Notes under the pieces: model-generated | Database searches by the model: none | What the model saw: the letters and a program-made list of their open reading frames with translations, nothing else | What the model was told of the DNA's origin: nothing | Assembly: GCA_945876035.1 (NCBI GenBank) | Contig: CAMCMU010000041.1 | Location: 1 to 45,063 of the forward strand | DNA: 45,063 nucleotides | Origin: Schlesneria paludicola DSM 18645 | GTDB taxonomy: Bacteria; Planctomycetota; Planctomycetia; Planctomycetales; Planctomycetaceae | Direction of reading: 5' to 3' | Program-made: the position numbers and the translations under genes | In this document: positions 44,858-45,063 of the stretch, one piece after another | How positions within the stretch are numbered: the first letter of the stretch is position 1 | Layout: each line of letters starts with the position of its first letter

Positions 44858-45063
44858 ATGGCGATGGGACATTGACAGACGGAGCAGCAGCAAGAGTTTT
44901 GGATTGCGACCGATGAACTGTCCCAGACGCCCCGGCATGTGTTTTATCAGCGGGTGAATGAACTGCTCGCGAAGGCTGAGTTCGCTTCGTGGTTGGAGCA
45001 ACTCTGTCGGCCGCACGACTCCCAGCAGGATCACGGTTCGATTGCGCCGGGGGAGGGATTTTC
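44858..45063 (+). mobile_element. 5' part of an IS1182-type transposase with an early stop
   Basis: After an ATG at 44858 with AGGA seven bases upstream, the frame reads Met-Ala-Met-Gly-His and then TGA (44873-44875). It continues open to the window end, reading QTEQQQEFWIATDELSQTPR, HVFYQRVNELLAKAEFASWL and EQLCRPH. These are the N-terminal motifs of IS1182 (DDE) transposases, with the characteristic WIAT-x-DL/EL, HxFY-x-x-x-NELL and LCRP. No start codon lies between the TGA and the conserved region, so this copy looks inactivated, unless the stop is read through. The left end of the element probably lies between 44774 and 44800 (a TGTTGAAAAA stretch), almost touching the LarA-like gene. The right part is outside the window. 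Confidence 0.75.

Noticed and set aside
1-45063. CRISPR arrays, rRNA genes, prophage or a complete integrative element
   Set aside because: No regularly spaced repeats, rRNA motifs, phage structural genes or integrase were seen. The only mobile sequence is the partial IS at the right edge.

Overview
The window looks like chromosomal DNA of a flagellated planctomycete (phylum Planctomycetota). This is an inference from gene content, not from a marker gene. The evidence is long gaps between genes, SUMF1-type (FGE-sulfatase) gene remnants, a protease/beta-sandwich/SirB1 fusion, SMP-30 and NHL beta-propeller proteins, a small carboxypeptidase-regulatory-like protein, and metal permeases fused to a DtxR-like domain. 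Permease-DtxR fusion is otherwise best known from Chlamydia (YtgCR), which belongs to the same PVC superphylum.

Layout. 1-4.7 kb: creatininase-family hydrolase, tRNA-Glu(CTC) with a strong downstream hairpin, dapB, a decayed SUMF1-domain pseudogene and an SDR oxidoreductase. 4.7-10.2 kb: a giant MscS/MscK-type mechanosensitive channel and an orphan FliN/SpoA protein. 10.8-17.7 kb: a probable sugar-acid or aldehyde catabolic island containing an SMP-30/gluconolactonase-like protein, a D-2-hydroxyacid dehydrogenase, an HpcH/HpaI aldolase fused to two cupins, an NHL propeller protein and a zinc alcohol dehydrogenase. 18-25 kb: an STN-domain protein, a secreted repeat protein, ParB and a GT39-type membrane glycosyltransferase. 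25.6-28.2 kb: a secreted trypsin-like protease/SirB1 fusion and a small helical protein.

28.6-33.9 kb is the most interesting region: a complete cluster A-I (TroA/MntC-type) metal ABC importer operon. A consensus sigma70 promoter is overlapped at its predicted start site by a 32-bp inverted repeat with two perfect 15-bp arms. It is followed by a metal-binding lipoprotein, a small ORF with ATGA overlaps on both sides, an ATPase and two permeases. Both permeases end in a DtxR/MntR-like winged-helix and metal-binding/dimerisation region. There is no stand-alone regulator gene in the operon. The simplest hypothesis is that one or both permease tails regulate the operon through the palindrome.

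34-45 kb: an ABC ATPase with a large membrane partner, the purE-purK pair, an unusual FlgG-like rod protein with a long N-terminal extension, a secreted carboxypeptidase-regulatory-like protein with a clear intrinsic terminator, a 1.2-kb gene-free palindrome-containing stretch, a LarA-like protein, and the first 206 bp of an IS1182-type transposase whose sixth codon is a stop.
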